The notes below the pieces were generated by a model. That model was not told the DNA's origin. It did no database searches and saw only the letters and a list, made by a program, of their open reading frames with translations. From Streptomyces pseudovenezuelae (GTDB lineage Bacteria > Actinomycetota > Actinomycetes > Streptomycetales > Streptomycetaceae), in the NCBI RefSeq assembly GCF_029892565.1, contig NZ_JARXVH010000007.1, forward strand, positions 372,001 to 436,000: a DNA stretch of 64,000 bases. The letters are read 5' to 3'. Positions 42,489 through 51,669 of this stretch are shown in pieces. The translations under genes and the position numbers were made by a program. Every line of letters begins with the position of its first letter. The first letter of the stretch is position 1.

Positions 42489-42989
42489 TCAGCAGTTCCT
42501 GATGGACCAGACGGGGCTCCAGTTGTAGTTGTTGCCGGAGCCCCCAGGGCCGACGGACGTGATGAGGTTGCCGGTCTTGCCGTAGAACTGCGCGACGGCG
42601 CCTCCCGTCTGGGCGTTGTGGTAGGAGCCCGTGCCCACGAAGTTGGAGAGCGCGTACGTGTCGCAGTAGTAGAGGAAGAAGACCACGTAATCCCCCTTCG
42701 TGGCGTCCCAGACCGACACGCACAGGTTGCCGCTCGTGCAGTTGAGAGAGCCGGCGGCCGGGACGTGCACGATCCGGTCGGGCTTCGGCCAGGCCGTCGG
42801 AGGCTCCGCCGCGGCGGACCTGAGCGACGGTGGCGCGGCCGGCATCGTCAGGACCTGGTCACCCTGGCGCACCTGGTTCAGATCGCGGTCCGGCGCAGCC
42901 GCCTGTGCCGGACCGGCCGTGAACACGGCGGCCAGTGCGAGAGCCAGGGCGCCGAGACCTCCGAGCAGCGGACGTCGTCTGTCGAGCAT
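42489..42989 (-). CDS. Secreted Cys-containing protein, I36 peptidase-inhibitor-like
   Basis: 166-residue exported protein. The signal peptide (LLGGLGALALALAAVFTAGPAQA) spans residues 1-34, followed by a 50-residue linker. The C-terminal 90 residues form a beta-rich domain with four cysteines (NCTSGNLCVSVWD, FFLYYCDTYAL, and the final residue Cys). The pattern resembles the small extracellular family I36 group known from the Streptomyces metalloproteinase inhibitor SMPI, but similarity is only moderate. The start at 42989 follows GGGGGG. It is convergent with the GH53 gene and divergent from the kinase. The target is unknown. Confidence 0.7.
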   Translation of the reverse strand: MLDRRRPLLGGLGALALALAAVFTAGPAQAAAPDRDLNQVRQGDQVLTMPAAPPSLRSAAAEPPTAWPKPDRIVHVPAAGSLNCTSGNLCVSVWDATKGDYVVFFLYYCDTYALSNFVGTGSYHNAQTGGAVAQFYGKTGNLITSVGPGGSGNNYNWSPVWSIRNC

Positions 42990-43454
42990 GGTGTGTGAAC
43001 CCCCCTGTCGGACCGGGACGTTCGTCGTCCCCGGTCCCCCAAGGCTGTCGTCGCCCTTCCGAGCACACCACACCTTTCAGCTCTGCCTTAAACGGAGCCG
43101 TTCCCTCCGAGCATCGGCAGGACCGTGGGTAGTACTGCTGTCACTACCCTCGCGCCTAGCGGCTGCCGCGTTCCTCAGAGGACGATCAGGTACGCGAAGA
43201 ATCGTGAGTCGGCGGCGCCGCCCTCGTCGGGGCCGGGCCCTGCTCCTCATGGAACCGCCCAACAGCTCCGGAGTCGCCCCGCGCGCGACCAAATGGCCCG
43301 GCACGCCGTGGAAAGCGGCTGTTTCCGGGCCCTTCGCTGACACGATGCTCCTCAACAAGCCGTAGGTGAACGGCCATTGGACGTGCGGTCGGCCGGAGGA
43401 ACCCGGTGGCGCCGTCGGCCGGATCGGTCCTGAAGCAGAGAAAAGGAACCCACG
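42990..43454. other. 465-bp divergent intergenic region
   Basis: No supported coding frame, repeat or hairpin was found. It must hold the promoters of the secreted I36-like gene (minus) and the Ser/Thr kinase (plus). The frames open here on both strands lack ribosome sites and recognisable protein. Confidence 0.5.
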
Positions 43455-45143
43455 GTGTCCGACGAAGGGCGGCTGATCGCCGGCCGGTACCTCATCCTCG
43501 ACCGCATCGGCCGAGGCGGCATGGCCACCGTGTGGCGCGCCCACGACGAACTCCTCGGCCGCCAGGTCGCCGTCAAGAAGCTCCACCCCCAGCCCCAACT
43601 CGACGACGACGAACTCGCCACCCTCTTCGAGCGTGCACGGCGCGAGGCGCACAGCGCCGCCCGGATCAGCCACCCCAACGTCGTTGTCGTCCATGACGTC
43701 GTGGACGACGAGGGCCGGCCCACCATCGTCATGGAGTACGTGCCCTCCACCACCCTCGCCGACCGGATCAAGGCGCACGGCCCGGTCCCGCTCGACGAGG
43801 TCGCCCGGATCGGCCGCGGCGTGATCGCCGCGCTGCGGGCCGCCCACCGGGCCGGAGTCCTGCACCGGGACGTGAAACCTGCCAATGTGCTGCTCGCCCA
43901 GGACGGCCGCGTGGTCCTCACCGACTTCGGCATCGCCCAGGCCGCCGAGACCTCGAATCTCACCCGCACCGGGCAGTTGGTCGGGTCGGTCGACTTCATG
44001 GCCCCCGAGCGCCTCGTCGACGCCAAACCGGGTCCGGAGGCCGACCTGTGGGCACTCGGCGCAACCCTCTTCGAGGCAGTCGAGGGCCGCTCACCGTTCC
44101 TCCGGAAAACGGCTGCGCAGACGATGTACGCCATCGCCATGGAGCCGGCTCCCGAAGCGCGCGGCGCCGGGTCTCTCACCCCGCTGATCCAGGGGCTGCT
44201 CGTGGCCAAACCGGACGAGCGGCTGTCGGCCGAGGACGCCGAGCGCATGCTGCGAAGACCGGCAGTGCCCAAGTCGGAGCCGGAGTCGAAGTCAGGGCCA
44301 GGGCTCGACTCAGGCACGGGAACAGACGAGGCATCCCCTGCCGAGCCGCCCCCGGAACCTCCGCAGTCCGGTACGACCGACCCGGAACCTCCGCAGCCCG
44401 GTACGACCGACCCGAAATCGCGGCGGTTCCCGCGCCGTTCGAAGAAGCTGGTCGTGCTGGTCGCAGCCATCGCCACGGCACTGTTGATCACGGTCGCCGT
44501 GCTGATCAACCTGCCCACGGGGAAGAGCAACGTCAGCACCACCGCGTCGGACGGCGCGCTCCCGGCCGACGACCCCGCCCAACGGTCCACGGGCACACTC
44601 GCACCCGCCACCTCCTCCCCCAAGGCGTCGCACTCCGTGAGTTCTGACGCCAAGTCACCGTCGGCGCGCGGCTCTTCGCAGTCGACGTCCAAGTCCGTGC
44701 AGGAGGACTCCGAGCCGGGGTCGGGAAGCAATGCCGGTTCCGAGGGGAACGGATCCGGCACATCCGTCGCCCCGACCGGCCATGCCCTGGTGGTCCCCGC
44801 CACGCAGAAGTGCCTGAGCGGCGGTGCCGGGACCGAGGGAATCCAGCTGGTCCAAGCCACCTGCGACAACTCCGCGGGGCAGCGCTGGCAGACCGGATCG
44901 GGTGGCACCTTCCACTCGTTGGGGAAATGCATGACCGTGGCCGGAGGCGCGAGCGACGACCGGACCGAGATCCAGCTGACCGGGTGCAGCGGCGACGCCA
45001 GCCAGCGATTCCACTTCTCCGGTACGGAACTGGTGGCCGATCAGTCACAGAAATGCGTCACCGTTTTCGGGGGCACCAGCGGAACGGTGGTGGTCCTGTG
45101 GGAATGCAACGGCTGGGACAACCAGGCCTGGACACTCCAATGA
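43455..45143 (+). CDS. Membrane Ser/Thr protein kinase with extracellular ricin-type lectin domain
   Basis: 562-residue receptor-like kinase. The kinase domain covers residues 12-270: glycine loop RIGRGGMATVW, ATP lysine K41 (VAVKKLH), catalytic HRDVKPANVLL with D140, and DFG at 158-160. A disordered Pro/Ser linker leads to one transmembrane helix near 338-360 (LVVLVAAIATALLITVAVLI). After another Ser-rich linker, residues about 440-562 form a ricin B-type lectin domain with repeated QxW-like ends (GQRWQTGSGG, ASQRFHFSG, DNQAWTLQ). The GTG at 43455 has AAAGGAA upstream. It probably senses a carbohydrate outside and signals inside; the ligand is unknown. Confidence 0.9.
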   Translation: MSDEGRLIAGRYLILDRIGRGGMATVWRAHDELLGRQVAVKKLHPQPQLDDDELATLFERARREAHSAARISHPNVVVVHDVVDDEGRPTIVMEYVPSTTLADRIKAHGPVPLDEVARIGRGVIAALRAAHRAGVLHRDVKPANVLLAQDGRVVLTDFGIAQAAETSNLTRTGQLVGSVDFMAPERLVDAKPGPEADLWALGATLFEAVEGRSPFLRKTAAQTMYAIAMEPAPEARGAGSLTPLIQGLLVAKPDERLSAEDAERMLRRPAVPKSEPESKSGPGLDSGTGTDEASPAEPPPEPPQSGTTDPEPPQPGTTDPKSRRFPRRSKKLVVLVAAIATALLITVAVLINLPTGKSNVSTTASDGALPADDPAQRSTGTLAPATSSPKASHSVSSDAKSPSARGSSQSTSKSVQEDSEPGSGSNAGSEGNGSGTSVAPTGHALVVPATQKCLSGGAGTEGIQLVQATCDNSAGQRWQTGSGGTFHSLGKCMTVAGGASDDRTEIQLTGCSGDASQRFHFSGTELVADQSQKCVTVFGGTSGTVVVLWECNGWDNQAWTLQ

Positions 45144-45303
45144 CCACGATGAACCACTTCGGCATGACCGTGCGCGGCTGGCGTGAGCGCATGTCACCAC
45201 GGGACAGCGGTCTGACGGCCGGCGGGGAGCGGCGCATCTCCTGACTGCGCCACGAAGAACTGGCCGGTCTGGCCTCCGTCGGGAACGTCTCCCGGCGCAT
45301 ACC
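45140..45303 (+). pseudogene. Remnant of an XRE/MmyB-type HTH regulator N-terminus
   Basis: The frame VRGWRERMSPRDSGLTAGGERRIS, then a TGA at 45242-45244, then LRHEELAGLASVGNVSRR matches the start of MmyB-like HTH regulators, whose usual text is GL.LRREELA.LAGVS. The in-frame stop replaces a glycine codon (TGA for GGA), and similarity ends within the recognition helix. Its ATG overlaps the kinase stop. No ribosome site is seen. It is a decayed fragment. Confidence 0.6.
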
Positions 45304-45373
45304 CCTAGAAGTTACGTGGAATCAGCCTGGGTGATCCTGTAGCCCGCCTTCATCCACGGACTTGGGAGGGTGG

Positions 45374-45600
45374 CTTGAGCAGCACACCGATGCTCATGGC
45401 CAAGTGGCCGGTGCTGGGGCGACACGAGCACGCCGCGGCCTGGCTGCAGGTGTGGGAGGACCGCGGCCGTGCGCCGCGGACCCTGGACGTGTACGCCCGG
45501 GGACTGGCGGAGTAACTGGGCCTGTGCGAGCGAGAAGGAGTCGATCCGCTGTCCGCGAGCCGGACACACCTTAGGGTGTTCGTCCGCGAACTGACGTCTC
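45374..45600 (+). pseudogene. Truncated tyrosine-recombinase/integrase N-terminus
   Basis: Frame translation gives GRHEHAAAWLQVWEDRGRAP, then RTLDVYARGLAE, a TAA stop, and LGLCEREGVDPLSASRTHLR, then VFVRELTS. This is the SAM-like core-binding domain of Streptomyces phage-type integrases, in which a Tyr codon is expected where the TAA stands. The catalytic Arg/His/Tyr domain is missing. With the HTH debris immediately upstream it marks the remains of a mobile element. No attachment site was recognised. Confidence 0.7.
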
Positions 45601-45634
45601 TCCGACGGTCAGCGGGTCCCGTTCACGGCAAGAG

Positions 45635-45664
45635 CGCCCGAGTCGGCCGAAGCCGACCCGGGCG
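45635..45664. terminator. Terminator of the subtilase gene
   Basis: Stem CGCCCGAGTCGGC/GCCGACCCGGGCG with one mismatch and a 4-base loop lies 26 bases past the stop of the minus-strand protease. Confidence 0.65.
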
Positions 45665-45690
45665 TCCAACCAACACACGTGTACAGACGC

Positions 45691-48600
45691 CTACTTGACG
45701 GTCCGGTAGGCCCGGTGGACCGTCTGTTTCAGGGTGTTGCCGGCCGCGTCCGTGAGCGTCACGCGCAGAGAGACCGTGCCCGCCTTCGCCGGGTGGCGCA
45801 GGTCGAGGCGCTTGCCGTCGACCGCCTTCGCCGGGTGCCAGGTCCGGCCGTCGTCGTACGAGACGGAGAAGGCCAACTTGCGGGCGGTGCGCGCGGTGGC
45901 CGCACCCTCGACCGTGAACGGGACGGAGAAACGCGTACCCGCCTTGGCCGTGCTCTCCGTGGACAGCCGGGGCGTGAAGCGGACCACCGACAGCGGCAGC
46001 CGCTGCCCGACACCGGCGACGTGCCCGGAGGTGAAGGTCCACTCGGCGGTGACCCGGGTGCTGACCGAGGACAGCGTGGTGGGGCGGGAGACGTCCGTGG
46101 TGAGACGGAACGAGCGCTTGGCAGCGGGGAGTTCGTACGAGCCGGTCAGCGGCGTGTCCACGGCGAAGACCCGCGTGCCGCCCGCGTACAGGGTGCTCCT
46201 GGCCCGGCTGTAGCGGGATTCGCCCACGTGGCCGGCGCCGTCGGAGAACAGGGGGAGGTAGGCCAGGAGGGTGTCGCCGACGCGGACCGCGCCGGGACGG
46301 TCCTCGCCGTCCGTCAGCGGGCCCGTGAGGTGCGGGCCGAAGACGCCGGTGTTGAAGCGCTCGGTGTACTGCTTGCCCGCGCTGTAGGAGCGGGGCTTCG
46401 CCGTCCACTGGCCGGCGTCCCACACCGGTTCGCCCTCCGCGTCCTTGCCGCCCTCCTGCGAGACGGAGTAACGCCACTTCACGCCCGGCAGGACGTAGTC
46501 GGTGTAGCCGCCCGGCAGGGAGCGACTCTCCTGGTAGAAGTCGAACCACGAGCCGCCCGGCGTCAGCGGCGCGGCGGTCAGCGCCGCCGACTTGCCCTTG
46601 GCGGGTGTCCCGACAGGGATCGTGACCTTGGCGAACTGCGCGCGCTTCGGGTCCGCGGTGAAGCCCGACAGATCGCCGGTACGGTTCCAGACCGGCCGGT
46701 AGCTCGTACTGCCGTGCGTCCAGGTGCCGTTGTACTGCGCGAACGCCTCGCCCGCCGGCAGCCGGGCGCCGAACTGCCCGACGCGCAGGCTGCCGAAGCT
46801 GCCCATGTACGTCGAGATGCTCTGGTTCCCGTCGATGTCGAACCCGTAGTTGAAGGTGCCGTCGGTGTGCTTCGCCCTGCTGTCCGGCACGGTGATCCGG
46901 ATCGGCTTGGCCTTGCGGGCGTCCATGACGAGGGTGGTGTCACGGGTGAGCGAGAACTTCGGGTTGAGGAGAAGGGCCAGCTCCCCGGAGCCGGCGTCCG
47001 GGGTCGCACCCGTGTCGATCCGGCCTTCGAGGCTGTACCGGCCCTTGGGGAGCCGGATCGTGAACTCGCCGTCCCTGTCGTCGGAGTAGTCCTGCCAGAT
47101 CTGGTTGTCCAGGCCCTGCACACCCGTCTGGGAGCGGGCGGCGGGCTTGCCCTTCAGGTCGAGGTGCCGGACGGTCAGGTCGTACGACTCGACCTCGCGG
47201 TGTACGCCGATGCCGGTCCGTACGGTCGTACCCGCGCCGTCGGTCGCGGTGACCGCGCCGCCGAAGGAACCGTCGGCCGTGCCGGCGCCGCTGTCGGCGG
47301 TGACCTGGGCGGTCGCGGTGGCGCCCGCCGGGACGGTGAGCTGCTTCGGCGAGACCTCGAACATGCCCTCGGCGGCGGGCTTTCCGTCCTCGCCGTACGC
47401 CTCGGTGGCCAGGTCGAGGGTGAGAGGGCGGTCGCCGTCGTTGCGGTAGGTGACCGTCTTGGCGACCGGCTGGTCGTCGGTGTGCGGCCACTGCTGGGCG
47501 GGGAAGCCGAGGGTGGCGGGGCTGGTGGTGAGCTCCTGGTCGAGGGCTCGGGGGATGTCCGTACGGCCCGTGCCCTGCGCGAACGCCGAGACACCGGCGG
47601 TCGGCTTGGCGGATGCGGTGAGCGCGGCCTTGATGCGCTCGCCGGTCCAGTCGGGGTGGCGCTGGGCGAGGATCGCGGCGGCGCCCGCGACATGCGGGGT
47701 CGCCATCGACGTACCGCTCATCGAGACATAGCCGTCGGCGGCCGGGTCGCCCTCCGTGCCCTCGGCGGCCTTCGCGGCGACGATGTCGACGCCGGGGGCG
47801 GTGAGGTCGGGCTTGAGGGAACCGTCCGCCGTCGGGCCGCGGCTGGAGAAATCGGCCATCGCGTCGGTGCGGTCCACCGCGCCCACGGTGAGCGCGGCGG
47901 CGGCGCTGCCCGGCGATCCGACGGTGCCGGCGTCGGGGCCTTCGTTGCCGGCGGCGATCACGAAGAGGGCGCCGGAGGAGGCGGACAGTTCGTCCACGGC
48001 CTGTTCGAGGGGGTCGTCACCGGGGCTGTCGGGGCCGCCCAGGCTGAGGTTGATCACCTTGGCGCCCTGCGCGACGGCCCACTGCGCGCCCGCGATGAGG
48101 CCGGACTCCTCACCGGAGCCGCTGTCGTCGAGCACCTTGCCGCTGATCAGCCGGGCGCCCGGCGCGACCCCCTTGTACTTGCCCCCGGAGTGCGCGCCCG
48201 AGCCCGCGACCGTCGACGCCACATGCGTGCCGTGGCCCACCCGGTCGACGGTGTCCGCCGCCTCGGAGAAGTTCTTCGCCGCGTCGACACGGTCCTTCAG
48301 GTCCGGGTGCGTGTCGTCGACCCCGGTGTCCAGCACGGCGACCTTGACGCCCTTGCCGTCATATCCGGCCGCCCATGCCTCGGGGGCGCCGATCTGGGCG
48401 GTGCTCTTGTCGAGGGCCGCCTCGACCTTGCCGTCGAGCCAGATCTTCTCGACCCGGTCGGCGGCGGCCGACCTCGCCCGCGCCGTCCCCCCGCTGCCGG
48501 TGAGCGTCTCCCACAGCTCGGCGCCCTCGGACTTACGGGCCTTCAGCGCGTCCCCGTTGACGCTGGGCAGGTCCCGGCTGACCCGGGCACCGGCGGCGGA

Positions 48601-49047
48601 CAGCGCGCTCGGCGCGAGGGTGCGGCCCTTGGCGTACGTCACGATCAGCGGGAGGTCGGGGCGGGCCGCGTCGTCGTACCCCCACTCGACCAGCTGCGTC
48701 ACGTCGAACAGCCGCCGGTCGGCGGTGCCGTTCGCGAGGAGCCCCTCGGCGTCACGCGGCACGACGTAGGTGCGGTCGGCGTCCCGCGCTATTCGGAAGG
48801 CCGTACCTTCCCTGCCCTTGCCGGGCCGCACACCGGTGACCTGTCCGGTGGCGTCCAGGGTGACCCGGTCACCGGTGACGAGGGTGACTGTCCTGGCCTT
48901 GCCGGTGACGCCGGCCATACCCGCCGTACCGCTGTCTGACTGTGCGGCCCCGGATTCCGGGGCAGCGAGCAGGGCTGCGGTAAGGGCGGCGGCGGCGAGC
49001 ACGGCGAGAGCGGAAGCCTCACCCGCTCGCCTCTTTCGGTGGTTCAA
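45691..49047 (-). CDS. Large secreted S8 family serine protease
   Basis: 1118-residue exported subtilisin-like protease. A signal peptide (NHRKRRAGEASALAVLAAAA) is followed by a propeptide to about residue 215. The catalytic triad is D240 (AVLDTGVDD), H272 (GHGTHVAST) and S447 (GTSMATPHVAG), with oxyanion N368 (AAGNEGPD). Residues beyond 520 form several beta-sandwich domains (QPVAKTVTYRNDGDRPLTL, SGNTLKQTV-like Ig ends) found in Streptomyces extracellular subtilases. No ATG or GTG fits; TTG at 49047 with AAAGG upstream is chosen. It probably degrades environmental protein and feeds the peptide transporter and aminopeptidase. Confidence 0.92.
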   Translation of the reverse strand: MNHRKRRAGEASALAVLAAAALTAALLAAPESGAAQSDSGTAGMAGVTGKARTVTLVTGDRVTLDATGQVTGVRPGKGREGTAFRIARDADRTYVVPRDAEGLLANGTADRRLFDVTQLVEWGYDDAARPDLPLIVTYAKGRTLAPSALSAAGARVSRDLPSVNGDALKARKSEGAELWETLTGSGGTARARSAAADRVEKIWLDGKVEAALDKSTAQIGAPEAWAAGYDGKGVKVAVLDTGVDDTHPDLKDRVDAAKNFSEAADTVDRVGHGTHVASTVAGSGAHSGGKYKGVAPGARLISGKVLDDSGSGEESGLIAGAQWAVAQGAKVINLSLGGPDSPGDDPLEQAVDELSASSGALFVIAAGNEGPDAGTVGSPGSAAAALTVGAVDRTDAMADFSSRGPTADGSLKPDLTAPGVDIVAAKAAEGTEGDPAADGYVSMSGTSMATPHVAGAAAILAQRHPDWTGERIKAALTASAKPTAGVSAFAQGTGRTDIPRALDQELTTSPATLGFPAQQWPHTDDQPVAKTVTYRNDGDRPLTLDLATEAYGEDGKPAAEGMFEVSPKQLTVPAGATATAQVTADSGAGTADGSFGGAVTATDGAGTTVRTGIGVHREVESYDLTVRHLDLKGKPAARSQTGVQGLDNQIWQDYSDDRDGEFTIRLPKGRYSLEGRIDTGATPDAGSGELALLLNPKFSLTRDTTLVMDARKAKPIRITVPDSRAKHTDGTFNYGFDIDGNQSISTYMGSFGSLRVGQFGARLPAGEAFAQYNGTWTHGSTSYRPVWNRTGDLSGFTADPKRAQFAKVTIPVGTPAKGKSAALTAAPLTPGGSWFDFYQESRSLPGGYTDYVLPGVKWRYSVSQEGGKDAEGEPVWDAGQWTAKPRSYSAGKQYTERFNTGVFGPHLTGPLTDGEDRPGAVRVGDTLLAYLPLFSDGAGHVGESRYSRARSTLYAGGTRVFAVDTPLTGSYELPAAKRSFRLTTDVSRPTTLSSVSTRVTAEWTFTSGHVAGVGQRLPLSVVRFTPRLSTESTAKAGTRFSVPFTVEGAATARTARKLAFSVSYDDGRTWHPAKAVDGKRLDLRHPAKAGTVSLRVTLTDAAGNTLKQTVHRAYRTVK

Positions 49048-49126
49048 GACATGCCTTTCTCTCCGGACTTCCGGGCACGGCAAAGCAGCCCGTCCGACGG
49101 GACAAGGAATCAGAGGGTGGGAAGAG

Positions 49127-49147
49127 GCGCCCCTCCGAAAGGGGCGC
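49127..49147. terminator. Terminator after the ABC-2 permease
   Basis: Perfect 8-bp stem GCGCCCCT/AGGGGCGC with a 5-base loop, 12 bases past the minus-strand permease stop. It resembles the hairpin core of the dispersed Streptomyces repeat. Confidence 0.75.
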
Positions 49148-49159
49148 GGGGGACGGGAC

Positions 49160-50239
49160 TCAGACGAGCCGCTTACGACCCCAGAAGAAAAGGAACGCCA
49201 CGACACCGGCGGTCAGGGCGAACAGAATCGACGCCCCGAACCACTGCATACCGTTCATCTGCGACATCGGGAGGTAGTCCACCGACCAGCCCACGACATC
49301 GGCCTTGTCCAGGCACACCTGCCGTGCCGCGTCGGTCTTCGACCCCGAACAGGTGCTCCACCCCAGGAGATCCCCGCCGCTGGTGAGATACGACTCGTCG
49401 ATCTGGTAGGCGCTTTTGGGTATCGGCGGAAACGCGCTCTCGCCCATAACACCCTTGTTCGTCGTGACCGTGATCACGTTGCCGAGCGACATCAGCAAGT
49501 AGCCCCAGACGAGCTGGAGGACGACGGTGAAACCGAAGGTGACCACCATGGCCGGCAGCGTGCGCCGCAGCACCGCACCGATCGCCACCCCGCCGAAGAC
49601 GGAGAAGAGGGTGAGGGCGACAGGCACCGGGCCCGTCGTGTTGAACGCGGCGCCCGAGGTCCAGTCCATGACCGTGATCTCGGACTTGACGGGGTTCCAC
49701 CACCAGCCGAACACCGCCGACAACACGCCCGTGCTCACCACGACCACCAGTCCGGCCAGCGCCAGCTTCGTGGCGAGCCAGCGGGTCCGGCTCATGGACT
49801 GGGCGGCGACCAGCTTGGCGGTGCCGTTCTCCAGGTCGCCCGCGATGAGCGGGGCGCCGAGGAAGACACCGAGCAGGATGGGTATCGCCTGGAGACCCGT
49901 GGAGACGAAGGAGAACGCGTCTTTGTACTGCTGGAACTTGCCGCCCGCCTCGTCGAGGCTCTTGCCGGGATAGCCGTAGCCGTCGAGGAAGTCGACCAGC
50001 TGGCCGCGCTGGTAGACGATCCAGGCCACGGAGAGCGCGATGGCGGCGAGGATCGTCCAGAACGCCGCCCGGTGCTGGCGCCAGACCAGCCAGGTCATAC
50101 CGCTGAGTCGGGGGCGCCGGTTGGCCTCCGTGGTGGTCGCGTTCAAGGTCCCGTCGGTGGTCCCGTTCATGGTCCCGTTCTTGCCGTCGCTCATGGAGCC
50201 GGTCGAGGTGCTGGTCGAGCCGCGGGTGAAGGTGCTCAT
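49160..50239 (-). CDS. ABC transporter permease of a GntR-controlled exporter
   Basis: 359-residue membrane protein with six helices (AAFWTILAAIALSVAWIVYQ, FVSTGLQAIPILLGVFLGAP, and others) and a large extracellular loop containing two cysteines (TCSGSKTDAARQVC). The N-terminal 40 residues are Thr/Ser/Gly-rich low complexity. The stretch GAPLIAGDLENGTAKLVAAQSMSRTRWLA is typical of ABC-2 permeases paired with YtrA-type regulators. The ATG at 50239 overlaps the ATPase stop (ATGA). The substrate is unknown; such systems often respond to cell-wall antibiotics. Confidence 0.88.
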   Translation of the reverse strand: MSTFTRGSTSTSTGSMSDGKNGTMNGTTDGTLNATTTEANRRPRLSGMTWLVWRQHRAAFWTILAAIALSVAWIVYQRGQLVDFLDGYGYPGKSLDEAGGKFQQYKDAFSFVSTGLQAIPILLGVFLGAPLIAGDLENGTAKLVAAQSMSRTRWLATKLALAGLVVVVSTGVLSAVFGWWWNPVKSEITVMDWTSGAAFNTTGPVPVALTLFSVFGGVAIGAVLRRTLPAMVVTFGFTVVLQLVWGYLLMSLGNVITVTTNKGVMGESAFPPIPKSAYQIDESYLTSGGDLLGWSTCSGSKTDAARQVCLDKADVVGWSVDYLPMSQMNGMQWFGASILFALTAGVVAFLFFWGRKRLV

Positions 50240-51186
50240 GCCGCCACCGCCCCGGTGCCGAACCCCTGGCCGTGGACCTGGGCGGTGGGGGTGATCAGCG
50301 GTGGTGCGTCGGGTGAGCGGAGATAGGCGAGCAGGAGTTCCTCCATGTTCGGGGCGCATATGTCCCAGGGTCCGGTGACCGGGCCCTCGGGGCGGATGAG
50401 CGCGGTGAACTGCCGTCCGCTGGTCCGGGACTCGACGAGGGTGTGGTGCCCGAGGGCGAGGGCGGGAGGCATGCCGTCACCCTCCTTGGCGCCCGTGACC
50501 AGGGTGTGCACGGACATCAGCTCGTCCACGTCACCGGCGAGGCGCACTCCGCCGCCGGAGACGACGACGAGGTAGTCGCACACGTTCTCCAGTTCGGCCA
50601 GGACGTGGGTGGACATCAGCACGGTGGTTCCGCGCTCGGCGGCCTCGGCGAGGAGGGTGCCCATGATCTCGTGGCGCACGACCGGGTCGAGGTCCGACAT
50701 CGGCTCGTCGAGCATCAGCAGGTCGGGGCGCTTACCGAAGGCGAGGGCGATGGCGACGCGGGTGCGCTGACCGCCGGAAAGGGTGCTGATCTTCGCGTCG
50801 AAGGGCACGTTGCCCGCGCGGATGATGTCCTCGGCGGCGCGCTGGTCCCAGCCGGGGTTCAGCTCACGGCCCAGACGCAGGGTCTCCGCCACGGTGAAGC
50901 GGCGGAACAGGGGCTTCTCCTGGGCGAGGAACGCGGTGCGCCGGCCGGACTCCGCCGAGCCCGGAGCCTCACCGAACAGGCTGATCGAGCCGTTCGTCGG
51001 CTGCAGGACATGGGCCGCGACGCTCAGCAGCGTGGTCTTGCCCGCCCCGTTGGGTCCCACCAGGCCGCAGATCCGTCCCGCCGGGAGCCGGAAGGAACAG
51101 TCCCGCAACGCCCAGCCCCGCCGGTAGCGCATCCCCAGCCCGTACGCCTCGATCGCCGGTTCCCCCGCGTACATACCTTCACTCAC
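50236..51186 (-). CDS. ABC transporter ATP-binding protein
   Basis: 316-residue cytoplasmic ATPase. Walker A is GPNGAGKTTLLS near 46-57, the Q-loop is FLAQEKPLF, the signature STLSGGQRTRVAIALAFG, Walker B LLMLDEPMSDLDP, and the switch histidine in LMSTHVLAELE. The GTG at 51186 is chosen because AGGAG lies five bases upstream; the internal ATG at 51174 has no properly spaced site. It overlaps the GntR stop by 8 bases and the permease start by 4, so the three genes form one coupled operon. Confidence 0.92.
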   Translation of the reverse strand: MSEGMYAGEPAIEAYGLGMRYRRGWALRDCSFRLPAGRICGLVGPNGAGKTTLLSVAAHVLQPTNGSISLFGEAPGSAESGRRTAFLAQEKPLFRRFTVAETLRLGRELNPGWDQRAAEDIIRAGNVPFDAKISTLSGGQRTRVAIALAFGKRPDLLMLDEPMSDLDPVVRHEIMGTLLAEAAERGTTVLMSTHVLAELENVCDYLVVVSGGGVRLAGDVDELMSVHTLVTGAKEGDGMPPALALGHHTLVESRTSGRQFTALIRPEGPVTGPWDICAPNMEELLLAYLRSPDAPPLITPTAQVHGQGFGTGAVAA

Positions 51187-51646
51187 CTGTGCTCCTAGTT
51201 GTCGTGGCCCCCGTGGACCCCGTTGTCGTGGACCCCGTCGCCGCCACGTTCCCGGCGGCGTACTGCTTCTCCATCGCCGACGCGACCAGCGCGGCCACGT
51301 CCTCCTGCTCCAGACCGGCCCCGGCCGCCTTCGACATCCACGCCACCAGCTCCACGTACAGCGGCGAGTCGGTGCCCGTCTCGGGGCGGCCCAGCGTGCG
51401 GCGTACGAAGGTGCCCTGGCCCGGTCGCGGTTCGACCAGGCCCTCACGCTCCAGCTCGCGGTACGCCTTGAGGGTGGTGTTCGGGTTGACCGTGCTGGTC
51501 GCGGCGACCTCCTTGGCGGTGGGCAGCCGGTCACCCGGCACGAGTACGCCCAGCCGGAGGGCCTGCTTGGTCTGCTGCACGATCTGCTGGAAAGCGGGGA
51601 CCCCGCTCCGCCTGTCGATGCGGTACTCCACGATCACCACCACCAT
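51179..51646 (-). CDS. GntR-family regulator, YtrA subfamily
   Basis: 155-residue repressor. The winged HTH spans residues 10-80 (GVPAFQQIVQQTKQALRLGV, KEVAATSTVNPNTTLKAYRE, GLVEPRPGQGTFV). The C-terminal part is a short two-helix dimerisation unit, as in YtrA-type members controlling ABC exporters. It ends in a Thr/Gly/Ser repeat tail. The ATG at 51646 lies inside a 24-bp palindrome, so autoregulation would block both transcription and start. It is first in the operon with the ATPase and permease. Confidence 0.9.
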   Translation of the reverse strand: MVVVIVEYRIDRRSGVPAFQQIVQQTKQALRLGVLVPGDRLPTAKEVAATSTVNPNTTLKAYRELEREGLVEPRPGQGTFVRRTLGRPETGTDSPLYVELVAWMSKAAGAGLEQEDVAALVASAMEKQYAAGNVAATGSTTTGSTGATTTRSTGE

Positions 51647-51668
51647 TCCACTACTTGATTAGTGGAAT
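51645..51668. promoter_or_regulatory. Operator of the YtrA-type GntR regulator
   Basis: ATTCCACT (51645-51652) and AGTGGAAT (51661-51668) are perfect 8-bp arms separated by 8 bases. The palindrome overlaps the regulator's start codon and lies just downstream of its -10. Arm length and spacing fit YtrA-type operators. Confidence 0.75.
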
Positions 51669-51669
51669 G

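Noticed and set aside
45679..48939. 1086-codon open frame on the plus strand opposite the protease
   Set aside because: High GC leaves antisense frames open; it has no domain, no ribosome site and Arg/Gly/Val-rich composition, while the minus strand holds a complete subtilase.
49048..49206. Extended N-terminus of the subtilase
   Set aside because: The frame is open upstream and includes the terminator hairpin of the ABC gene; the charged start and signal peptide fit the TTG at 49047.
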